A stretch of DNA of 64,000 nucleotides from Corynebacterium humireducens NBRC 106098 = DSM 45392. Lineage in GTDB: Bacteria; Actinomycetota; Actinomycetes; Mycobacteriales; Mycobacteriaceae. Made by a program: the position numbers and the translations under genes. Shown here in pieces: positions 52,609 through 62,127 of this stretch (position 1 is the stretch's first letter; each line of letters begins with the position of its first letter). The DNA is taken from assembly GCF_000819445.1 (NCBI RefSeq), contig NZ_CP005286.1, positions 124,001-188,000 of the forward strand. The letters run 5' to 3'. A model generated the notes under the pieces. It had not been told where the DNA came from. It saw nothing but the letters and a program-made list of their open reading frames with translations, and did not search any database.

Positions 52609-52614
52609 GGAGTC

Positions 52615-53520
52615 ATGACTGAGCACGCTGGACGCTACGCCCCTTCGCCGAGTGGGGACCTGCACTTCGGTAACCTCCGCACCGGCCTCATCGCCTGGCT
52701 CTTCGCGCGGACGACGGACCGGAGGTTCCTGCTGCGGGTGGAGGACATCGACACCCAGCGTTCCACGATCGACTCCGCCCACCGGCAGATCGATGACCTG
52801 CTCACCCTCGGTCTGACCTTCGACGGGGACATCCTCTACCAGTCGGACCGTTTCCCGGCCTATCAGCGGGCCCTGGACATGCTCACGGCCCGGGGGCTGG
52901 TGTACGAGTGCTACTGCTCGCGCAAGGACATCCAGGATTCGCCGCGGGCTCCGCACGCCCCGGCGGGTGCCTACCCGGGCACCTGCCGGGACCTGACGGA
53001 GGGGGAGCGGGAGGCGCGTCGTGAAGCACTCGCCGCGGAGGGGCGCACGCCGGCGCTGCGCCTGCGTGCCGACGTCGCCGAGTTCACCATCCACGACCGC
53101 TACCACGGCGCGTACACCACGGAGGTCGACGACTTCGTGCTGCGCCGCGGCGGCCAGGACCCCGACTGGGCGTACAACCTGGCGGTGGTCGTCGACGACG
53201 GTTTCCAGGGCATCGACCAGGTCGTCCGTGGCGAGGACCTGCTGCCGAGCACGCCGCGGCAGGCGTACCTCGCGACGCTGCTGGGTATCGAGCTGCCCGA
53301 GTACGTCCACGTGCCGCTGGTGGTCAATGAGCAGGGGCAGCGGCTGGCGAAGCGCGACGGCGCGGTGACTCTCCGGGAGATGCTTCTCGACGACCCGGTG
53401 TTCAAGGTCGTCGAGAAGCTCGCCGCCTCCCTGGGGTATCCGGGGGTGAACACGCTGCACAAACTGCTGGAGGTGTTCGATCCGGAGGATCTGCCGCGGG
53501 AGCCGCTCGTCTGGCGGTAG
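52615..53520 (+). CDS. gluQ: Glutamyl-queuosine tRNA(Asp) synthetase
   Basis: A 301-residue GluRS-like catalytic fragment without the anticodon-binding domain. [19 protein letters not shown] carries the HIGH-type motif (HFGN, residues 17-20); the zinc-site cysteines are in YECYCSRKD near 99 and YPGTCRDL near 121; the KMSKS counterpart is LAKRDGAVT near 243. GluQ attaches glutamate to queuosine at position 34 of tRNA-Asp, so it implies that queuosine is made or salvaged here. Confidence 0.93.
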   Translation: MTEHAGRYAPSPSGDLHFGNLRTGLIAWLFARTTDRRFLLRVEDIDTQRSTIDSAHRQIDDLLTLGLTFDGDILYQSDRFPAYQRALDMLTARGLVYECYCSRKDIQDSPRAPHAPAGAYPGTCRDLTEGEREARREALAAEGRTPALRLRADVAEFTIHDRYHGAYTTEVDDFVLRRGGQDPDWAYNLAVVVDDGFQGIDQVVRGEDLLPSTPRQAYLATLLGIELPEYVHVPLVVNEQGQRLAKRDGAVTLREMLLDDPVFKVVEKLAASLGYPGVNTLHKLLEVFDPEDLPREPLVWR

Positions 53521-53530
53521 ATTTGTCCGT

Positions 53531-53959
53531 ATGAACCTGGACAAAATCGCCACCCGCATCGTCGCCGACACCCTCGATGCCGTCATCTACTGCGACCGCT
53601 CCGGCACCATCCGTCTCTGGAACGCCGGCGCGGAACGCATCTTCGGCTGGACCGCCGAGGAGGCCGTCGGCCAGAACCTCGACATCATCATCCCGGAGAA
53701 GCACCGCAAGGTGCACTGGGCCGGCTGGGAACGCGTCATGGAGACCGGCGAGACCAAGTACGGCGCCGACCCGCTGGCCGTGCCCGGCCTCCACAAGGAC
53801 GGCTCCACCATGTCGCTGGAGTTCTCCATCCTGCTGCTTGCCGACGACACCGGCTACATCGAGGGCATCGCCGCCATCCTCCGCGACGTGTCCCGCCGCT
53901 GGAAGAGGGAGAAGGAGCTCCGCGCGCGGGTCCGCGAACTCGAGGCGCAGAAACCTTAG
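53531..53959 (+). CDS. Stand-alone PAS domain protein
   Basis: A 142-residue protein with one PAS domain (about 12-118: AVIYCDRSGTIRLWNAGAER, GWTAEEAVGQNLDIIIPEKH) and a charged C-terminal helix that may be coiled coil (RRWKREKELRARVRELE). There is no output domain. It is probably a sensor subunit binding a cofactor or ligand, or a dimeric partner of another regulator. A TAGATT box lies just before the ATG. Confidence 0.85.
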   Translation: MNLDKIATRIVADTLDAVIYCDRSGTIRLWNAGAERIFGWTAEEAVGQNLDIIIPEKHRKVHWAGWERVMETGETKYGADPLAVPGLHKDGSTMSLEFSILLLADDTGYIEGIAAILRDVSRRWKREKELRARVRELEAQKP

Positions 53960-54004
53960 GGACGACTAAAATCTGAGGTACCCCTACCCAGCATTGGAGT
54001 CACC

Positions 54005-54754
54005 GTGCACACCAGCATGACCTCCCGCCTCGCAGCGGAATTCCTCGGTACCTTTGTCCTCGTATTCGGCGGCGCCGGCAGCGCCATCTTCGCCGCCTCC
54101 GTCCTGGCAGGCGACACCATCAACATGGGCATCGGCTTCGTCGGTGTCGCCCTCGCCTTCGGTCTCACCGTCCTGACCATGGCCTACGCCGTCGGCCACA
54201 TCTCCGGCGGCCACTTCAACCCCGCCGTCACCCTCGGCGCGGTGCTGGCTGGCCGCGTCGAGCCCGGCGCCGTCATCCCGTACTGGATCGCCCAGCTCAT
54301 CGGCGGTATCGCCGCCGGTGGCGTGCTCTACCTCATCGCCTCCGGCAAGGAGGGCTTCTCCGCCGTCGAGTCCGGCTTCGCGACGAACGGTTACGGCGCC
54401 CTCTCCCCGGACGGCTACTCACTGGTCGCCGTCCTCATCGCCGAGACCGTCCTCACCGCGATCTTCCTGTACGTCATCCTCGGTGCCACCGACAGGCGCG
54501 CCCCGCAGGGCTTCGCCCCGATCGCCATCGGCCTCGCGCTGACCCTGATCCACCTCGTGTCGATCCCCATCTCCAACACCTCGGTCAACCCGGCCCGCTC
54601 CCTCGGCGTCGCCGTCTACGCGGGTTCCGAGCCTCTCATGCAGGTCTGGGCCTTCTTCCTCGCCCCGCTGCTGGGTGCGGCGATCGCCGGCGTCACCTAC
54701 AAGTTCGTGTTCCCCGACGAATCCGACCACGTCATGGAGGAGATCGGCCGCTGA
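54005..54754 (+). CDS. Aquaporin (AqpZ-like)
   Basis: A 249-residue MIP channel with six transmembrane segments and two NPA boxes: [12 protein letters not shown] near residue 73 and [11 protein letters not shown] near 198. The last pore Arg (NPAR) is conserved, and the pattern fits a water-selective AqpZ rather than a glycerol facilitator. The GTG at 54005 is used; the ATG four codons later is an equal candidate. Confidence 0.9.
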   Translation: MHTSMTSRLAAEFLGTFVLVFGGAGSAIFAASVLAGDTINMGIGFVGVALAFGLTVLTMAYAVGHISGGHFNPAVTLGAVLAGRVEPGAVIPYWIAQLIGGIAAGGVLYLIASGKEGFSAVESGFATNGYGALSPDGYSLVAVLIAETVLTAIFLYVILGATDRRAPQGFAPIAIGLALTLIHLVSIPISNTSVNPARSLGVAVYAGSEPLMQVWAFFLAPLLGAAIAGVTYKFVFPDESDHVMEEIGR

Positions 54755-54761
54755 CCGTTTC

Positions 54762-54810
54762 GTGTGACGCCGGGGCCCCGAACCAACTGTTCGGGGCCCC
54801 GGCGTCACAC
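54762..54810. repeat. GTGTGACRCCGGGG palindrome, copy 3
   Basis: Perfect 20-bp arms (54762-54781 and 54791-54810) around loop ACCAACTGT, starting 7 bases after the aquaporin stop. Third member of the family seen at 43602 and 46184; here the arms carry compensatory changes that keep pairing. Confidence 0.85.
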
Positions 54811-54843
54811 CACATGGTCAGGGTCTCGGTCCGGAAAAGCAAT

Positions 54844-54876
54844 GATGCCGCGGGACGTGGTACGTCCCGCGGCATC
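54844..54876. repeat. GATGCCGCGGGACGT palindrome
   Basis: 15-base perfect arms (54844-54858 and 54862-54876) around a 3-base loop. On the minus strand it follows tRNA-Ser (GGA), as the related palindromes follow other tRNA genes; it probably ends that transcript. Confidence 0.75.
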
Positions 54877-54882
54877 AGACTG

Positions 54883-54968
54883 CGGAGGATGTGGGATTTG
54901 AACCCACGAGGGTATTGCTACCCGCACGCGTTCCAGGCGTGTGACATAGGCCGCTAGTCGAATCCTCC
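54883..54968 (-). tRNA. tRNA-Ser (GGA)
   Basis: On the minus strand: acceptor GGAGGAT / ATCCTCC, anticodon GGA in the loop CTGGAAC, long variable arm, GGTTCAAATCC T-loop. Discriminator G. Confidence 0.95.
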
Positions 54969-55059
54969 TGAGCACCTGCAACCGTGGTTGCTGTGTTCTC
55001 GTGAAACAGTACACAACATGACGGGGAAAACACAAATCGCAGGTCATGGTGGGGAAAGG

Positions 55060-55072
55060 GGCGTCGATAAGC
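55060..55072 (-). repeat. Intergenic copy of the over-represented 13-mer GCTTNTCGACGCC
   Basis: Here it lies outside any gene, between tRNA-Ser and the SRP RNA, reading GCTTATCGACGCC on the minus strand. The other twelve copies in the window are inside genes in several frames. Confidence 0.6.
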
Positions 55073-55115
55073 AGGGGAGTTGGCGGCCCGGTGCCGGGAT
55101 GGGTTACAGTTGTGC

Positions 55116-55206
55116 GCAGGATCCCGTGCGGCGTTTATCTTGTGAACTCCCCCAGGGCAGGAATGCAGCAAGGGTCAGCGAGCTCTGACGGGTGCGCGGG
55201 ATCCCC
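55116..55206 (+). ncRNA. ffs: Signal recognition particle RNA (4.5S type)
   Basis: The conserved apical hairpin is visible (CCCAGGGCAGGAATGCAGCA with AGGGTCAGC), closed by GGATCCCGTGCG / GTGCGCGGGATCC arms. A six-T run at 55207-55212 ends the transcript. The ends are approximate. It pairs with Ffh in targeting membrane proteins. Confidence 0.88.
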
Positions 55207-55299
55207 TTTTTTGATTCGGGGGCCGGGGGAAAAGTCACCGCGGGGAGAACGCGTCTATCATTGTGGCCGAAGACACCCGATGGAAGGCAGGCCCCTCAA

Positions 55300-56571
55300 G
55301 TGACGCTCCTCGATTTCGATTCCGACCGTCTCGCAGACTTCGCGGCGCAGGTCCGCAAGGAATACGACGACCTCAAGGCCAGGAACCTCAAGCTCGATCT
55401 GACCCGCGGCAAGCCGTCGTCGGAGCAGCTCGACTTCGGCGAGGCCCTCCTCGCGCTGCCGGGCGAGGGCGACCACGTCGACGCGGACGGCCAGGATGTC
55501 CGCAACTACGGCAACCTCAAGGGCATCCGCGAGATCCGCGAACTCTGGGCCGAGGTCCTCGGCATCGACGCCGCCGACATCATCGCCGGTGACGCCTCCT
55601 CGCTGAACATCATGTTCGACCTGGTGACCTGGTCCTACCTCTTCGGCAACAACGACTCCCCGCAGCCGTGGCGCAATGAGGAGAAGGTCCGCTGGATCTG
55701 CCCGGTACCCGGCTACGACCGTCACTTCACCATCACCGAGACCCTCGGCTTCGAGATGGTCACCGTCCCGATGCTCGAGGACGGCCCCGACCTCGACGCC
55801 ATCCGCGAGCTGGTGCAGGACCCGCAGGTCAAGGGCATGTGGGCGGTGCCGATGTTCGGCAACCCGACCGGCATCACCTTCTCGGAGGAGGCCTGCCGCG
55901 AGCTGGCCGCCATGGAGACCGCCGCCCCGGACTTCCGCATCGTGTGGGACAACGCCTACGCCGTGCACACCCTGACCGAGGAGTTCCCGCCGATCGTCGA
56001 CATCGTCGGCCTGGCCGCGGAGGCAGGCAACCCGAACCGCTTCTGGGCGCTGTCCTCCACCTCCAAGATCACCCACGCGGGCTCCGGCGTCAGCTTCCTC
56101 AACTCCTCCCAGGAGAACCTCGACTGGTACCTCGGGATCGCCGGCGTCCGCGGCATCGGCCCGAACAAGGTCAACCAGCTGGCGCACGTCCGCTACTTCG
56201 GCAACGCCGAGGGCGTCCGCGCCGTCATGCGTAAGCACGCCGGCTCCCTGGCCCCGAAGTTCGACCGTGTCCTCGAGATCCTGGAGGAGCGCCTCGGCGA
56301 GTACGAGGTCGCGCGCTGGACGCGACCGGAGGGCGGCTACTTCATCTCCCTCGACGTCATCGACGGCACCGCCTCCCGCGTCGTCGAGCTGGCCAAGGAG
56401 GCCGGCATCGCGCTGACGGGCGCCGGCTCCTCCTTCCCGCACAAGGACGACCCGAACAACCGCAACATCCGCCTCGCGCCGTCGCTGCCGCCGGTCGAGG
56501 AACTGGAGGTCGCGATGGACGGCGTGGCGACGTGCGTGCTGCTGGCGGCCGTCGAGAAGCTGGGCGCCTAG
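55300..56571 (+). CDS. aspT: Aspartate aminotransferase (corynebacterial AspT type)
   Basis: A 423-residue PLP enzyme very close to the C. glutamicum aspartate aminotransferase: LKLDLTRGKPSSEQLDF near residue 26, GDASSLNIMFD near 96, CPVPGYDRHF near 125, VWDNAYAVHTL near 206, and the PLP lysine in STSKITHAGSG near 243. It links oxaloacetate and glutamate to aspartate, the precursor of lysine and threonine. The GTG at 55300 gives the normal N terminus; 36 upstream residues of the longer frame overlap the SRP RNA and are rejected. Confidence 0.95.
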   Translation: MTLLDFDSDRLADFAAQVRKEYDDLKARNLKLDLTRGKPSSEQLDFGEALLALPGEGDHVDADGQDVRNYGNLKGIREIRELWAEVLGIDAADIIAGDASSLNIMFDLVTWSYLFGNNDSPQPWRNEEKVRWICPVPGYDRHFTITETLGFEMVTVPMLEDGPDLDAIRELVQDPQVKGMWAVPMFGNPTGITFSEEACRELAAMETAAPDFRIVWDNAYAVHTLTEEFPPIVDIVGLAAEAGNPNRFWALSSTSKITHAGSGVSFLNSSQENLDWYLGIAGVRGIGPNKVNQLAHVRYFGNAEGVRAVMRKHAGSLAPKFDRVLEILEERLGEYEVARWTRPEGGYFISLDVIDGTASRVVELAKEAGIALTGAGSSFPHKDDPNNRNIRLAPSLPPVEELEVAMDGVATCVLLAAVEKLGA

Positions 56572-56580
56572 GAGCCTCCG

Positions 56581-57102
56581 ATGAAGCGCGACGACACCAT
56601 CTACTGGATCGACCAGCTCCTCCCCGCTGAGCTGCAGACCAGTGACAGGGTCGTCACCGCCGACCTCGGCGACGGCCAACGCGTCGCCGTGACGGTCGGC
56701 TTCGCGGACGTCGACACCGGGCTCGTGACGGTGGAGGACGGCACCGACGTGCGCTCCGAACTCATCATCGTCGGTCGGGCGACGGAGCAGCAGCTCACGT
56801 CCGTGCTGCACGCCGCCTGGGCCGCCTTCGAGGGCGGGGACCTCCCCGCCCAGCCCGGCACCCTCCTCCCGCAGCTGGACGCCGACCTCGAGGGCGTCAG
56901 CGTCGCCCACGGGATCTGCGTCCCGCCCTACCTGTGGGGTGGCGAGGTCCCGCGCGTCACGGAGGACGAGCGGCTCACCGTGCTCCTGCAGCTGGTCATG
57001 CTCACCGACGCCGAGTACGCCTACGCCGCCGAGGAGGGCGCGGCCGCCCTGCAGCAGGCGCTGGGGGAGGCCGGGATCGACCTTCTCGACTGGCAGCGCT
57101 GA
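56581..57102 (+). CDS. SUFU-like domain protein
   Basis: A 173-residue protein with a pattern resembling bacterial suppressor-of-fused domains: CVPPYLWGGEVPRVTEDER near residue 112, then LVMLTDAEYAYAAEEGAAAL and AGIDLLDWQR at the end. Its role in bacteria is unknown. Located 9 bases after aspT and 26 bases before dnaX, the position where corynebacteria conserve a hypothetical gene. Confidence 0.75.
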   Translation: MKRDDTIYWIDQLLPAELQTSDRVVTADLGDGQRVAVTVGFADVDTGLVTVEDGTDVRSELIIVGRATEQQLTSVLHAAWAAFEGGDLPAQPGTLLPQLDADLEGVSVAHGICVPPYLWGGEVPRVTEDERLTVLLQLVMLTDAEYAYAAEEGAAALQQALGEAGIDLLDWQR

Positions 57103-57128
57103 CCCGCCCGCCGGGTAAGGTTGGCGAC

Positions 57129-59429
57129 GTGGCTCTCTACAGGAAATACCGTCCCGCCTCCTTCGCCGAGGTCGTCGGCCAGGAGCAGGTGACCCGACCC
57201 CTGTCGGTGGCCCTCGACTCCGGCCGCATCAACCACGCCTACCTGTTCTCGGGTCCGCGGGGATGCGGCAAGACGTCGTCGGCACGCATTCTCGCGCGGT
57301 CCCTCAACTGCATCGAGGGGCCGACGTCGAACCCCTGCGGCGTGTGCCCCTCCTGCGTGTCCCTGGCCCCCGGCGGCCCCGGCAACCTCGACGTCACCGA
57401 GCTCGACGCCGCCTCGCACCGCGGCGTCGACGACATGCGTGAACTCCGCGACTCCGCCATCTTCGCGCCCGCGGAGTCCCGCTACCGCGTCTTCATCATC
57501 GATGAGGCGCACATGATCACCCGCGAGGGCTCCAACGCGCTGCTCAAGATCGTGGAGGAGCCGCCGGAGCACCTCATCTTCATCTTCGCCACCACGGAGC
57601 CGGAGAAGGTCATCGGCACCATCCGTTCGCGCACCCACCACTACCCCTTCCGTCTGCTCACCCCGCAGGCGATGCGTGGACTGCTGCAACGCACCGTCGA
57701 GTCCGAGGGCGTGCCGGTCGACGACTCCGTCTACCCCCTGGTCATCCGCGCCGGCGGCGGCTCCCCGCGTGACTCGCTGTCGATCCTCGACCAGCTCATC
57801 GCCGGTTCCGGCCCCGACGGCCTGACCTACGACATCGCGTTGCCGCTGCTGGGGGTCACCGACCTCTCGCTTATCGACGCCACCGTCGACGCCCTCGCCG
57901 CCGGCGACCGCGCCGCCCTGTTCACCACCGTCGACGACGTCATCGAGGCCGGCCACGACCCCCGCCGCTTCGTCGAGGACCTCCTCGAGCGGCTCCGCGA
58001 CCTCATGATCCTGCAGGCCGTCCCCGAGGCCTTCAACCTCGGGCTTGTCGACGCCCCCACCGACCGCGCCCCCATCCTCGCCGAGCAGGCCGGCTCCTTC
58101 ACCGCCGGGCAGCTCGCCCACCTCGCGGCGACCGTCAACGACCGCATCGCCGACATGCGCGGCGCCACCTCCCCGCGCCTGCTGCTGGAGATCCTCTGCG
58201 CCCACCTGCTGCTGCCGGTCGCCCCGGTGCAGGGAGCCGGGGGAGTGGCGGCCGCTGCTGCACCCGCCGCCCAGGTCGCCCCTCCGCAGCCGACGCCGGC
58301 CCCCTCGGGCAAGGTCTTCGAGCGTCCCTCCGTGCGCAGGGCCCGCGAGGCGGCTGAGGCAGCGAAGGCGGCTGAGGCCGCCCCGGCCGCCCCGGCAGCG
58401 GAGCCCACGAAGGCCTCGGAGCCTGTGAAGCCGACGGGGCCGGTGACTCCGGTGGCACCCGTGGAGGAGAAGCCGGTCGTCGAGAAGCCGGTGGACCCCG
58501 TCGAGGTGGTCCGCGCCAGCTGGGCGACGGTCCGCGAAGAGGTGTCCCGCCGGAACAAGGTCGCGGGCATCATGCTCGCCGAGGCCCGCGTACTCGGCCT
58601 GCGGGAGGACACCCTTGTCCTCGGACACAACACCGGTGCACTGGCCGAGAGGCTGAATGCGGAGTCGAACAACACGGTGGTCGCGAAGGTGGTGTCCGAA
58701 CATGCCCGCCGGGAGCTGAAGGTGCAGTGCGTGATCGGCACAGACCCCACCGCCGCCGGTTTCAGCCCGACCCCTGCGAAGCAGGAGACCTGGAAGCCGC
58801 ACCCCCCGGTTGCGCAGCCCGAACCCGCCGAGGCCCCCGAGGAGCCTGAGAGTCCGGCCCCCACCTGGGGTAGACCGCGTGATGTCGGCGATGCCACCCC
58901 GCCGCCCCCTGCGGCTCCGGCCTCCACCTGGGGGAAGCCCCGTGATCTCGGGGGTGACTCCACCTCGCAGACCCCGGCCCCGCAGCCGGCACCCGCGGCC
59001 CCGGCCCCTACCTGGGGTAGGCCCCGCGATCTCGGAGGCGACTCCACCCCGCAGCCCCCGACCCCGACTCCGACACCTGCACCGGAACCCGAGCCCGAGA
59101 AGCCGTCGTGGCAGCAGATCGCCGAGCGCGGACGTGCCAACGCCGCCCGTCAGGCCGCGGAACGGGCCGCCCGTCCCGCCTTCGACGATGGGGTGCCCCT
59201 GCCGCCGGAACCGATGGACGACCCGGAGATGGTCCCCCCGGAGGACCACACACCGGTACCGCAGTCGCCCCAGCCGCCCCAGCCGCCCCGGCAGGACGCA
59301 CCCTCCCGCCGCGAGGAGGAGGACGAGATGGTCGAGGCCGCGCAGGAGCCCGGCACCTACGACCGTCGGGACGCGACCACCATCGCCGTGGAACTGCTGG
59401 AACAGGAACTCGGCGCACGTCGACTGTGA
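57129..59429 (+). CDS. dnaX: DNA polymerase III gamma/tau subunit
   Basis: A 766-residue clamp-loader ATPase. VALYRKYRPASFAEVVGQ starts the protein (GTG at 57129, behind TAAGGT); Walker A is GPRGCGKTS near 40, the zinc cysteines CGVCPSC near 75, Walker B IIDEAHMI near 121, and sensor SRTHHYPF near 170. After domain III (to about 370) comes an Ala/Pro-rich tau tail with three copies of a TWG(R/K)PRD(L/V)GG(D) element near residues 578, 598 and 630. No slippery frameshift site for a separate gamma was identified. Confidence 0.95.
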   Translation: MALYRKYRPASFAEVVGQEQVTRPLSVALDSGRINHAYLFSGPRGCGKTSSARILARSLNCIEGPTSNPCGVCPSCVSLAPGGPGNLDVTELDAASHRGVDDMRELRDSAIFAPAESRYRVFIIDEAHMITREGSNALLKIVEEPPEHLIFIFATTEPEKVIGTIRSRTHHYPFRLLTPQAMRGLLQRTVESEGVPVDDSVYPLVIRAGGGSPRDSLSILDQLIAGSGPDGLTYDIALPLLGVTDLSLIDATVDALAAGDRAALFTTVDDVIEAGHDPRRFVEDLLERLRDLMILQAVPEAFNLGLVDAPTDRAPILAEQAGSFTAGQLAHLAATVNDRIADMRGATSPRLLLEILCAHLLLPVAPVQGAGGVAAAAAPAAQVAPPQPTPAPSGKVFERPSVRRAREAAEAAKAAEAAPAAPAAEPTKASEPVKPTGPVTPVAPVEEKPVVEKPVDPVEVVRASWATVREEVSRRNKVAGIMLAEARVLGLREDTLVLGHNTGALAERLNAESNNTVVAKVVSEHARRELKVQCVIGTDPTAAGFSPTPAKQETWKPHPPVAQPEPAEAPEEPESPAPTWGRPRDVGDATPPPPAAPASTWGKPRDLGGDSTSQTPAPQPAPAAPAPTWGRPRDLGGDSTPQPPTPTPTPAPEPEPEKPSWQQIAERGRANAARQAAERAARPAFDDGVPLPPEPMDDPEMVPPEDHTPVPQSPQPPQPPRQDAPSRREEEDEMVEAAQEPGTYDRRDATTIAVELLEQELGARRL

Positions 59430-59476
59430 GTCGGTAGGATGGCCGTCGGAAAAAGCAACCGACGAAAGGTAGACCC

Positions 59477-59800
59477 ATGACCCAGCCGGACATGTCCCAG
59501 CTCCTCGCCCAGGCCCAGGAGATGCAGGCCAAGCTGCAGCAGGCGCAGCAGGAGATCCTCGCCTCCGAGGTCACCGGCACCGCCGGCAACAACCTGGTCA
59601 CCGTGACCATGACCGGCGGTGGCGAGGTCACCGACGTGACGATCGACCCGCAGGTCGTTGACCCGGAGGACGTCGAGACGCTGCAGGATCTCGTCCTCGG
59701 CGCGTTCCAGGACGCCCACCAGAAGGCCGGCAACCTCGCCGCCGAGAAGATGGGCCCCCTGTCCCAGGGCGGTGACCCCTTCGGCGGGATGCTCGGCTAG
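59477..59800 (+). CDS. YbaB/EbfC nucleoid-associated protein
   Basis: A 107-residue YbaB-family DNA-binding protein: an N-terminal helix (MSQLLAQAQEMQAKLQQAQQ), then the conserved VTVTMTGGGEVTDVTIDPQVVD strand pair near 50-70, and a Gly-rich C terminus. It lies between dnaX and recR as in most bacteria. A GAAAGG ribosome binding site precedes the ATG. The stop shares its CTAG with the stop of the convergent gene. Confidence 0.93.
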   Translation: MTQPDMSQLLAQAQEMQAKLQQAQQEILASEVTGTAGNNLVTVTMTGGGEVTDVTIDPQVVDPEDVETLQDLVLGAFQDAHQKAGNLAAEKMGPLSQGGDPFGGMLG

Positions 59801-60459
59801 AGCGTCGCGAAGTAGTCGACGTCGGTGAGCAGGATGCGGGCCCCCGGATTCTCGTCCCACTCGACGTCGATGCCGTGCCTGCGCAGGACGGGGATGACCT
59901 CGTCGCGCATGAGCCCGACGGTGAGGCGCTGGTAGGTGGCGTCCTTCTCCGCCTCGCTGAGCGCCTCCCACTCGCCCGCGCTGAGGTGGGAGTCGAGGAA
60001 GACGCCGTACCCGATGTAGGTCGCGCGGTCCTCGATGAGCCTCTCGGTGTCCTGCTCGTGGTAGTAGACGAAGCCGCGGGCGTCGGGCATGTCCTCGCGC
60101 TCGTCGACGATCTCCGCGTGGGCGCAGGTGCCGCAGCAGGTGAAGTCCTCGCGGGCGAGGACGCCGATGGTCTCCAGTTCGGCGAAGGCCTGCGTGAGGC
60201 GGGACGTCGGCTGTGCGCCCAGCTCGTCCTGCTGTCGACGGCGCAGCGCGAAGAGGTCGTCGACGAAGGCGCGGGTCTCGGTCTCGTCGACGTCCGGCAG
60301 CTCCTCGCCGAGTGCGTCGAGGTAGTAGCCGGGGTCGGATTCACCCCGCACGACGAGGGACCAGAGGTAGTCCGCGAGGTAGTCGCGGTCCTCCTCGTCC
60401 ATCGGCCAGTGCGCGGGAAGGGCGTAGTCGGCGGGACGGGTGTTCCACGGGTGCGTCAT
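59797..60459 (-). CDS. DUF6891-like protein
   Basis: A 220-residue soluble acidic protein with [10 protein letters not shown] near residue 108 (three cysteines that could bind metal) and [16 protein letters not shown] near 128, the pattern I associate with DUF6891. It ends in [15 protein letters not shown]. Function unknown. It interrupts the ybaB-recR pair on the opposite strand, which is unusual because these genes normally stay adjacent and co-directional. Confidence 0.7.
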   Translation of the reverse strand: MTHPWNTRPADYALPAHWPMDEEDRDYLADYLWSLVVRGESDPGYYLDALGEELPDVDETETRAFVDDLFALRRRQQDELGAQPTSRLTQAFAELETIGVLAREDFTCCGTCAHAEIVDEREDMPDARGFVYYHEQDTERLIEDRATYIGYGVFLDSHLSAGEWEALSEAEKDATYQRLTVGLMRDEVIPVLRRHGIDVEWDENPGARILLTDVDYFATL

Positions 60460-60544
60460 GGCCGTGATTGTTCCACGCCCTGGTGGGTGGTGCAGGGTGG
60501 TCTGGCACTATCCTCGTATCGGATCATCGACGAAAGGCACGAGA

Positions 60545-61201
60545 GTGTTTGAAGGACCGCTGCAGGATCTCATCGACGAGTTGTCCCGTCTGCCGGGTGT
60601 CGGCCCGAAGAGTGCGCAGCGTATCGCGTTCCACCTGCTCGCCGTCGAACCGGACGACATCAACCGGCTCACCGCGGCCCTGGAGGCCGTGCGCGACGGC
60701 GTGACGTTCTGCCGCATCTGCTGCAACATCTCGCGTGAGGAGGTCTGCCGCATCTGCGCGGACTCCGGCCGCGACCGCGGCCTGATCTGCGTCGTCGAGG
60801 AGCCGAAGGACATCCAGGTCATCGAGCGGACCGGTGAGTACAACGGCCGCTACCACGTGCTCGGGGGAGCGCTGGATCCGCTGGCCAACGTCGGCCCGAA
60901 GGACCTGCACATCACGGAGCTCCTCCAGCGCATCGGCGGCGTGCTGCAGGACCGCGAGCTCGCGGACTCCACCCCGGACACCCCGCTTTTCGACGCCGCC
61001 CCCGACATCCACGAGGTCATCCTCGCCACCGACCCCAACACCGAGGGGGAGGCGACCGCCTCGTACCTGGCTCGTCTGCTCAAGGACTTCCCGGACCTGG
61101 TGGTCTCCCGCCTGGCGTCGGGCATGCCGCTGGGCGGCGACCTCGAGTTCGTCGACGAGCTGACGCTGTCCCGGGCGCTGAGCGGCCGACTGCAGATCTA
61201 G
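60545..61201 (+). CDS. recR: Recombination protein RecR
   Basis: A 218-residue RecR. The helix-hairpin-helix ([20 protein letters not shown]) is near residue 13; the four-Cys zinc finger [16 protein letters not shown] near 56-71; the Toprim domain starts with [14 protein letters not shown] near 80. It acts with RecF/RecO in gap repair. The GTG at 60545 follows GAAAGG; the longer frame overlaps the divergent neighbour. Confidence 0.95.
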   Translation: MFEGPLQDLIDELSRLPGVGPKSAQRIAFHLLAVEPDDINRLTAALEAVRDGVTFCRICCNISREEVCRICADSGRDRGLICVVEEPKDIQVIERTGEYNGRYHVLGGALDPLANVGPKDLHITELLQRIGGVLQDRELADSTPDTPLFDAAPDIHEVILATDPNTEGEATASYLARLLKDFPDLVVSRLASGMPLGGDLEFVDELTLSRALSGRLQI

Positions 61202-62127
61202 GGCATGCCCGTCAGGGACGGGACCGGGACGATGACGACGTCGTGGAGTTTCCAGTCGATGGACTCCACGGAGCGGCGCAGGCGATCCAGCTCGGACACC
61301 GTCGGATCCTGCCCGCGGTGGGGGACCACGAACAGTTCCACGTGGAACACGTGGCCTTGGTCACGCACGCGGGCGCGGGCGTCGGCGACCCAGGGGAAGG
61401 TGTGGGCGCGGGCCTCGGCGGCATCGATGAGGAAGTGGGGCTCGGAGTCGTCGAAACGCATGGCGCGTTCGTCGACGAGGTCGCCGACGGCGGCCTTGAG
61501 GTTGGTGATGCCGTCCCAGATGATCGACAGGGAGACCACGATCGCCGCGGCGGCGTCCATCCACCACAGCCCGACGCCGATGCCGAGGACGCCGATGATG
61601 GTGGCCAGGGCGGTGGTCCAGTCGGCTTTGAGCATGTCGGCGTCGGCACGCAGCAGTTTGTCGTGGAGCTGCTCCGCGAGCTTCAGTTTCATCCGGCCCA
61701 GGATGACGGGGGCGACGCCGGAGACGGCCATGACGGCGACCATGAGCCAGCCCGCCCAGATGTCGTGGCCGAACAGGACGGTGATGCCGATCGGCGGCCG
61801 CTCCTGCGCGATGAGCCCCGACGTCGAGGTGAACAGCAGCAGCCCACCCATGAACAGCAGTGCCGTCGCCGCGACGAGGTGCCCGACGCCGATGGCCCGG
61901 TGGTAGCCGTAGGGGAACTGCCCGCTCGGCGGGCGGCGGATGATGCGCACGGCGATGAGGAACGCGATCGGCGGCAGGAACGCCAGCATGTCCTCCAACC
62001 AGGCGGCGCGCATCGCCTGGGACTGCCCCGCGACGAGCCCGACGAGCGTGACGTTGACGGCGGTGGTGGCCAGGGTGATCCACTCGAGGCGGACCGCCTT
62101 CTGCAGGACCTGCTCTTCGGTGCTCAC
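61198..62127 (-). CDS. Cation diffusion facilitator family transporter
   Basis: A 309-residue CDF protein with six hydrophobic segments (about 12-32, 43-60, 79-100, 122-143, 173-190, 192-205) and a cytoplasmic C-terminal ferredoxin-like domain containing [14 protein letters not shown] near 265. Metal-site residues in TM2 (WLEDMLAF) and TM5 ([11 protein letters not shown]) deviate from the usual HxxxD, so the metal is uncertain. It ends in the same CTAG as recR. Start overlaps the upstream lipoprotein stop by 4 bases, so they form an operon. Confidence 0.85.
   Translation of the reverse strand: MSTEEQVLQKAVRLEWITLATTAVNVTLVGLVAGQSQAMRAAWLEDMLAFLPPIAFLIAVRIIRRPPSGQFPYGYHRAIGVGHLVAATALLFMGGLLLFTSTSGLIAQERPPIGITVLFGHDIWAGWLMVAVMAVSGVAPVILGRMKLKLAEQLHDKLLRADADMLKADWTTALATIIGVLGIGVGLWWMDAAAAIVVSLSIIWDGITNLKAAVGDLVDERAMRFDDSEPHFLIDAAEARAHTFPWVADARARVRDQGHVFHVELFVVPHRGQDPTVSELDRLRRSVESIDWKLHDVVIVPVPSLTGMP

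Noticed and set aside
57129..59429. Programmed frameshift in dnaX giving a separate gamma subunit
   Set aside because: No A-rich slippery heptamer was found in the expected region; only the full-length frame is supported.
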